A stretch of DNA of 9,995 bases from Pseudoflavonifractor sp964504285 (GTDB lineage Bacteria > Bacillota > Clostridia > Oscillospirales > Oscillospiraceae): assembly GCA_964504285.1 (NCBI GenBank), contig CAZDDZ010000091.1, positions 1-9,995 of the forward strand, written 5' to 3'. The notes beneath the pieces are model-generated. The model searched no databases, was not told where the DNA came from, and saw nothing but the letters and a program-made list of their open reading frames with translations. Position numbers and translations under genes: made by a program. Below are positions 7,052 through 9,995 of the stretch, in pieces; the first letter of the stretch is position 1, and the number at the start of each line of letters is the position of its first letter.

Positions 7052-7101
7052 AGCCGTTTCCTATAATCTTCGACTACATAGAATAGCGGTGAAAGGGCTT
7101 T

Positions 7102-7129
7102 GCGGTCTACTGCGCCCAAAGTAGACCGC
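7102..7129. repeat. Perfect 9-bp hairpin in the cotJ leader region
   Basis: GCGGTCTAC (7102-7110) and GTAGACCGC (7121-7129) pair perfectly around a ten-base loop. A C-rich stretch and TTTTATTT follow. It lies 48 bases before the cotJAB start and downstream of any cwlD promoter. It could be a leader hairpin, an operator dyad, or a weak terminator for transcription entering the locus. I could not find a convincing sporulation-sigma promoter next to it. Confidence 0.5.
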
Positions 7130-7177
7130 CCCCTCCCCTTTTATTTGACGGTACAAATCAAAAAGGAGGTACTTCAT

Positions 7178-7648
7178 TTGTATCCTGATACCGGCAAGCC
7201 TGATAAGCCTGATATGCTAATTTGTCCCGACACTAATGGTACATTGCCCGAATGCGCCCCGTTGGCCGTTCCCTATGTACCCTTCCAGCAAACCGGCTCC
7301 AAGCGTTATTCTCAAAAGGAAGCGCTCAATAACGGTACGCTCTTTCCCGGCCTTAATCTTCCCTTCCATGTAAAGGCAGACGCAAGCGATGTGGTCTCCG
7401 GCCACTTGGCCGAACTCCAGGCCCTGGAATTTGTATTGGTGGAACTGGCTATTTACCTGGATACCCACCAAGGTGACGGTGAAGCCTTTGAGCTTTATAA
7501 GCAATACGCTACCATGGAAAAAGAGGCTCGTGAGCGGTACGAGTCCATGCACGGCCCTCTGATGCACCGCGGGGTCATGAATGAAAAAACATGGGCCTCC
7601 TGGCTAAAAGATCCCTGGCCCTGGAACTATTCCAAAAAGGAGGTATAA
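7178..7648 (+). CDS. Spore coat CotJA-CotJB fusion protein
   Basis: 156 residues from the TTG at 7178, which follows AAAAGGAGG (7161-7169) at eight bases. Residues 30-64 match CotJA (YVPFQQ, then a KEALNNGTLFPGLNLPF-type core). Residues 76-150 match CotJB (LAELQALEFVLVELAIYLDTH, ERYESMHGPL, and the closing DPWPW motif). The first 29 residues are a Pro/Asp-rich lead with no match. In Bacillus, cotJA, cotJB and cotJC are separate genes of one operon, and their products enter the inner spore coat. Here the first two are joined with no stop and only about ten residues between the domains. The cotJC ribosome site lies inside the 3' end of this gene, five bases separating stop and start. The domain calls are strong; transcription in the mother cell is expected from the family rather than shown here. 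Confidence 0.88.
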   Translation: MYPDTGKPDKPDMLICPDTNGTLPECAPLAVPYVPFQQTGSKRYSQKEALNNGTLFPGLNLPFHVKADASDVVSGHLAELQALEFVLVELAIYLDTHQGDGEAFELYKQYATMEKEARERYESMHGPLMHRGVMNEKTWASWLKDPWPWNYSKKEV

Positions 7649-7653
7649 GGCCT

Positions 7654-7869
7654 GTGTTTATTTATGAAAAAAAGCTTCAATATCCCGTAAAAATTTCCAC
7701 TCCCAATCCTAAGCTAGCTTCTGTAATTATTTCCCAATACGGAGGCCCGGACGGAGAACTGGGCGCTTCCCTACGGTACCTCTCCCAGCGCTATGCCATG
7801 CCATATCCCGAACTAAAGGGGCTGCTGACTGACATAGGTAGAGAGCTATCATTATGCACCGATATTTGA
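7654..7869 (+). pseudogene. cotJC: cotJC 5' part, interrupted after codon 62 by an inserted element
   Basis: The GTG at 7654 follows AAAAAGGAGG (7634-7643) at ten bases. Codons 1-62 are a clear CotJC, from FIYEKKLQYPVKIST through QYGGPDGELGASLRYLSQRY to GLLTDIG. In intact CotJC the next residues are Thr-Glu-Glu and the ferritin-like, manganese-catalase-type domain, about 190 residues in all. Here the frame changes to RELSLCTDI and stops, giving 71 residues. The break coincides with the edge of DNA encoding serine recombinases. The metal-binding Glu and His residues lie beyond the break, so this product should be inactive. If the element excises precisely, a full gene may be restored; the missing 3' part is not in this window. 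Confidence 0.85.
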
Positions 7870-9377
7870 CTAATATATTCTGCCGATCCATCCGGCACAA
7901 AAATCCAACGGGCGGGCAGTAAATTGAGGGCCACCTTCACCCTTCCGTCACTGTAAACAGTCATGTGGTGAAGCAACTGACCATAAAAGCTTCCATCCGC
8001 CTGGCTACCATTAGTAATGCCTTCAATAGCGTCGCGGATGTCTCTGTGTGTGCAAGTGGTCTGACCATCCAGTTTTTCAAGGTTGGCAATCTGTTCTTGC
8101 AGTAGCTTAACTTGAGTGTCATACCGTCGGTTCATAAATTGATAGTCTGATTCGCTAATGGATTGTATTAAAAAGCCCTCTAAGGTTCGCTGCTTTTTTT
8201 CCTGCACCATCTCCAGTTCTCGCTCTAAACGGTGTTTTTGGGTGTGTCCGTTGTCCTGTCTCCCTTTAAGAACATCCTCCACAATGTACGCCAACTTGCA
8301 TATAATGGCGTTGTGATCCATTTGAATGGCTTGCACGGACTGTTTTAGGATGTCTAATGCGGTATCCTCCCGAATTTGGCGGCCTACGTCACAGCCTTGT
8401 AAATTTCCCTGCGCGTCGGTATACTGTTTGCCTTCTGTCGTAGCCTTGCCGCATCGCCAAATCTTATACGGACTTCCGGATTTTGTCTTTTTCATTCGGG
8501 AGATAAAGCTACTGCCGCAAGCGGCGCATCTAATTTTACCTGATAGCGGGTAACGATTGCCGTGTCCGCTGCTTCTTCCGTCCCCCCTGCTTCGGCGCTT
8601 TCGTTCTCGCTGTACGGCATTCCAAATCTCACGTGGAATAATCGCTTCGTGGTGATCTCGAAGAATGATAAGGTTCTCCTGCCCCTTGTTATTTTTCTTT
8701 TCATGACTTAAATAATCCGGTGTGAAGGTTTTCTTTTGAATTAAATCCCCGCAGTATTTCTCGTTCTTTATAATTTTCAATACCGTGGGTGCCGACCATT
8801 TAAGATTACCGCGGCTGGAGAGAAAACCTTCCGTCCGCAGCTCCTTTGCAATGACGCTGGATCCTTTTCTTTCATCCAGGTACTTGCGAAAGATTGTTTG
8901 CACCGTCCTCGCGCCCTCTTGATTGATGGTCATATGTCCATTTACTACATCGTAGCCCAGCAGTGATCCGCCAAAAACAACACCTTGCTTCATACGTTCT
9001 GTCTGTCCCCACTTCACACGTGCAGAGGTCTTTCGGCTTTCCTCTTGGGCCAGGGTAGCCATAATGGAAAGACGTAATTCTCCATCGCTGTCAAGGGTAT
9101 TAATGTTGTCCAGCAGAAATACCACACCAATGCCTAGCTTGCGCAGTTCTCTGGTATATTCCAGCGTATCCACGGTATTGCGGGCAAATCGACTAACTTC
9201 TTTTGTAACAATGAGGTCTATTTTTCCCTCCCGAGCTGCTTGAATCATGCTGTTAAAGCGCTTACGCTTTGGGGTGCTGGTGCCGGACAAGCCCTCATCA
9301 GCTAGTGTCAAGTAAAAACCAAGAAATAAATCGACAAAGATTTTAGTTGTCCCGGGTAGTTGGTCTTGCCGTAACAC
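7791..9377 (-). CDS. Large serine recombinase lacking its catalytic N-terminus, probably inactive
   Basis: An open frame of 528 residues. Residues 26-125 are the rear part of the resolvase catalytic domain (ADEGLSGT, SRFARNTVDTLE, LAQEESR). Residues 137-240 are the recombinase domain. A zinc ribbon follows with Cys284, Cys287, Cys309 and Cys329, then a coiled coil at about 345-440 and the C-terminal segment. The first 50-60 residues of the family, which contain the YxRVS motif with the nucleophilic serine, are absent. A stop codon lies six codons before the GTG at 9377, no ribosome site is present, and no other frame supplies the missing part. Residues 1-25 do not look like the family. The last 16 or so residues are read from antisense cotJC beyond the junction. 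It is probably a decayed gene, unless the missing segment is supplied by DNA rearrangement. Confidence 0.8.
   Translation of the reverse strand: MLRQDQLPGTTKIFVDLFLGFYLTLADEGLSGTSTPKRKRFNSMIQAAREGKIDLIVTKEVSRFARNTVDTLEYTRELRKLGIGVVFLLDNINTLDSDGELRLSIMATLAQEESRKTSARVKWGQTERMKQGVVFGGSLLGYDVVNGHMTINQEGARTVQTIFRKYLDERKGSSVIAKELRTEGFLSSRGNLKWSAPTVLKIIKNEKYCGDLIQKKTFTPDYLSHEKKNNKGQENLIILRDHHEAIIPREIWNAVQRERKRRSRGDGRSSGHGNRYPLSGKIRCAACGSSFISRMKKTKSGSPYKIWRCGKATTEGKQYTDAQGNLQGCDVGRQIREDTALDILKQSVQAIQMDHNAIICKLAYIVEDVLKGRQDNGHTQKHRLERELEMVQEKKQRTLEGFLIQSISESDYQFMNRRYDTQVKLLQEQIANLEKLDGQTTCTHRDIRDAIEGITNGSQADGSFYGQLLHHMTVYSDGRVKVALNLLPARWIFVPDGSAEYISQISVHNDSSLPMSVSSPFSSGYGMA
7834..7849. other. Probable element-chromosome junction (att site) in cotJC
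   Basis: CotJC similarity ends with GGT at 7837-7839, and the following codons no longer match the family. The stretch ATAGGTAGAGAGCTAT is a weak dyad (ATAG and CTAT arms) centred between 7841 and 7842, as expected of a serine-recombinase attachment site with a two-base crossover. The exact crossover bases cannot be fixed without the other junction. Confidence 0.5.
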
Positions 9378-9418
9378 TGGCGTGGGCGCGTGTTACGCAT
9401 AGACCAAGTATCCGGGAC
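9349..9418. repeat. 29-base imperfect inverted repeat between the two recombinase genes
   Basis: Bases 9349-9377 and 9390-9418 are inverted copies with 24 of 29 positions matching, around a 12-base centre. The matching blocks are GTCCCGG, TTGGTCT and CGTAACAC, separated by short mismatched spots. It occupies much of the 103-base gap, overlaps the apparent start of the truncated recombinase, and lies where that gene's catalytic N-terminus should be. It has no T-run, so it is not a normal terminator. Confidence 0.8.
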
Positions 9419-9480
9419 CGTTTTGTGATGTTTCAGGCTAAAATCTGCTCATTGCTCTTAGGCCCACGGTTAAGCAAGTT

Positions 9481-9995
9481 TTATTCCCTCATGTCAAAAG
9501 CCCCCACTACATTCTGCCCATCCTCCACACCAATGGCGGCCCCTGCGTACGGCTCTGCAAAGTTCCAAACAATCTCAATTCTTCCGCCGCCGTAAATCCG
9601 AATGCGTCGGATTAGCTTGTCTACCGTCTCAGCATCCAACGTCCGCAGATTTGTATAGGGCTTGAGTATCGACATCCGCACCCTATCGGGCGTGCCACAT
9701 GACTGATTTGAACCACTGATTTCCGCTCGACACGCGGCGATTTTTTCGTTCAGACTTGCAAGCTCAGACTGATACTGCGCCTGACTAATGACCCCAGTGT
9801 TGAAGCGCAAAAAAGCTGTCTTTTTTTGATTTACCAACCGTTCCAGCTTTGCATTTTGTTTGCGAACGCGTTGTGTATCTGGCGATACGGCACGGGTCGC
9901 CAAGCGTTTTTCTTCCTTTACGGCAAGCTGCGCCTGGTGTCGGATGGAGGCTAGTACGGCGCGGATGATATCCCCTTCGTCCATATGCACGTCAC
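9481..9995 (-). CDS. Second large serine recombinase, C-terminal part only
   Basis: The frame is open at the right window edge; about 171 C-terminal residues are visible. They start in a long charged, coiled-coil region (an AVKEEKRLATRAVS stretch, then two helices with QKKTAFLRFNTGVISQAQYQSELASLNEKI). They end with the family's typical closing motif, DAETVDKLIRRIRIYGGGRIEIVWNF, plus a short tail. The catalytic domain, recombinase domain and most of the zinc ribbon would lie outside the window, so activity cannot be judged. It sits 103 bases upstream of the truncated recombinase on the same strand. Elements with two or three tandem serine recombinases are common in Clostridia. Confidence 0.78.
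   Translation of the reverse strand, partial: DVHMDEGDIIRAVLASIRHQAQLAVKEEKRLATRAVSPDTQRVRKQNAKLERLVNQKKTAFLRFNTGVISQAQYQSELASLNEKIAACRAEISGSNQSCGTPDRVRMSILKPYTNLRTLDAETVDKLIRRIRIYGGGRIEIVWNFAEPYAGAAIGVEDGQNVVGAFDMRE

Larger units (their letters stand above)
7837..9995. mobile_element. Recombinase-encoding element inserted in cotJC, left end
   Basis: Everything visible beyond the cotJC break is recombinase DNA on the - strand: an N-terminally truncated large serine recombinase and the 3' end of a second one, running off the right edge. Serine recombinases placed at the very end of an insertion in a sporulation gene recall the skin element in sigK of B. subtilis and Clostridioides difficile, and SPbeta in spsM. 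Size, cargo and right end are outside the window, so a prophage, a conjugative element or a decayed remnant are all possible. Confidence 0.7.

Noticed and set aside
7061..7084. Sigma-E promoter before cotJ (ATA and CATAGAAT boxes)
   Set aside because: The -10-like CATAGAAT is reasonable, but the upstream ATA box is only about nine bases away, too close for sigma-E spacing.
7217..7567. 116-residue open frame on the - strand over cotJAB
   Set aside because: It is a shadow of the CotJA-CotJB fusion, with no recognisable domain or ribosome site.
9349..9418. Integron attC site
   Set aside because: The outer boxes do not fit the GTTRRRY/RYYYAAC cores, and no integrase of that class or cassette array is seen.
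1..9995. CRISPR array, tRNA or rRNA gene
   Set aside because: No regularly spaced repeats, cloverleaf or rRNA-like stretch was seen on reading both strands.

Overview
The window looks like chromosomal DNA of an endospore-forming, mid-GC Firmicute of class Clostridia, most likely an Oscillospirales-type gut anaerobe. This rests on the cotJ spore-coat genes, a CwlD-type amidase, strong AAAGGAGG-type ribosome sites, frequent TTG/GTG starts and radA in a clostridial setting. The taxonomic call is inference; no rRNA or tRNA gene is present.

Positions 1-3383 (+ strand) hold a likely catabolic or salvage operon: the 3' part of an NCS1 (CodB-like) permease, a stand-alone isochorismatase-family cysteine hydrolase, and a MerR-type regulator whose effector domain is a second isochorismatase-family hydrolase with its catalytic triad intact. 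A small Amidase_6-type hydrolase follows. The permease probably imports a nucleobase-like or amide compound, the hydrolase cleaves it, and the regulator may sense the compound through its own hydrolase fold. A perfect 12-bp stem at 3391-3431 serves as a terminator for both converging transcripts.

Positions 3434-4567 (- strand) carry a single Xer-type tyrosine recombinase with all catalytic residues. Just upstream of it lies a 32-bp perfect palindrome, and one arm of that palindrome recurs as a 16-bp exact repeat across the gene's stop codon. A 64-aa cysteine-rich protein follows on the + strand and overlaps the end of radA. Positions 4866-6963 (- strand) are the coupled pair cwlD-radA, with a good extended -10 promoter at 7024-7051.

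Positions 7178-7869 (+ strand) are the cotJ spore-coat locus. CotJA and CotJB are fused into one protein, and cotJC breaks off after codon 62, at the conserved LLTDIG motif. From about 7837 to the right edge the DNA belongs to an inserted element with at least two large serine recombinase genes on the - strand. The one next to the junction lacks the N-terminal segment with the catalytic serine, and in its place is a roughly 70-nt inverted repeat. The second is cut by the window edge. The layout resembles skin-type elements that interrupt sporulation genes and are excised in the mother cell. Whether this one still excises cannot be told here, because the other half of cotJC and the right end of the element lie outside the window.
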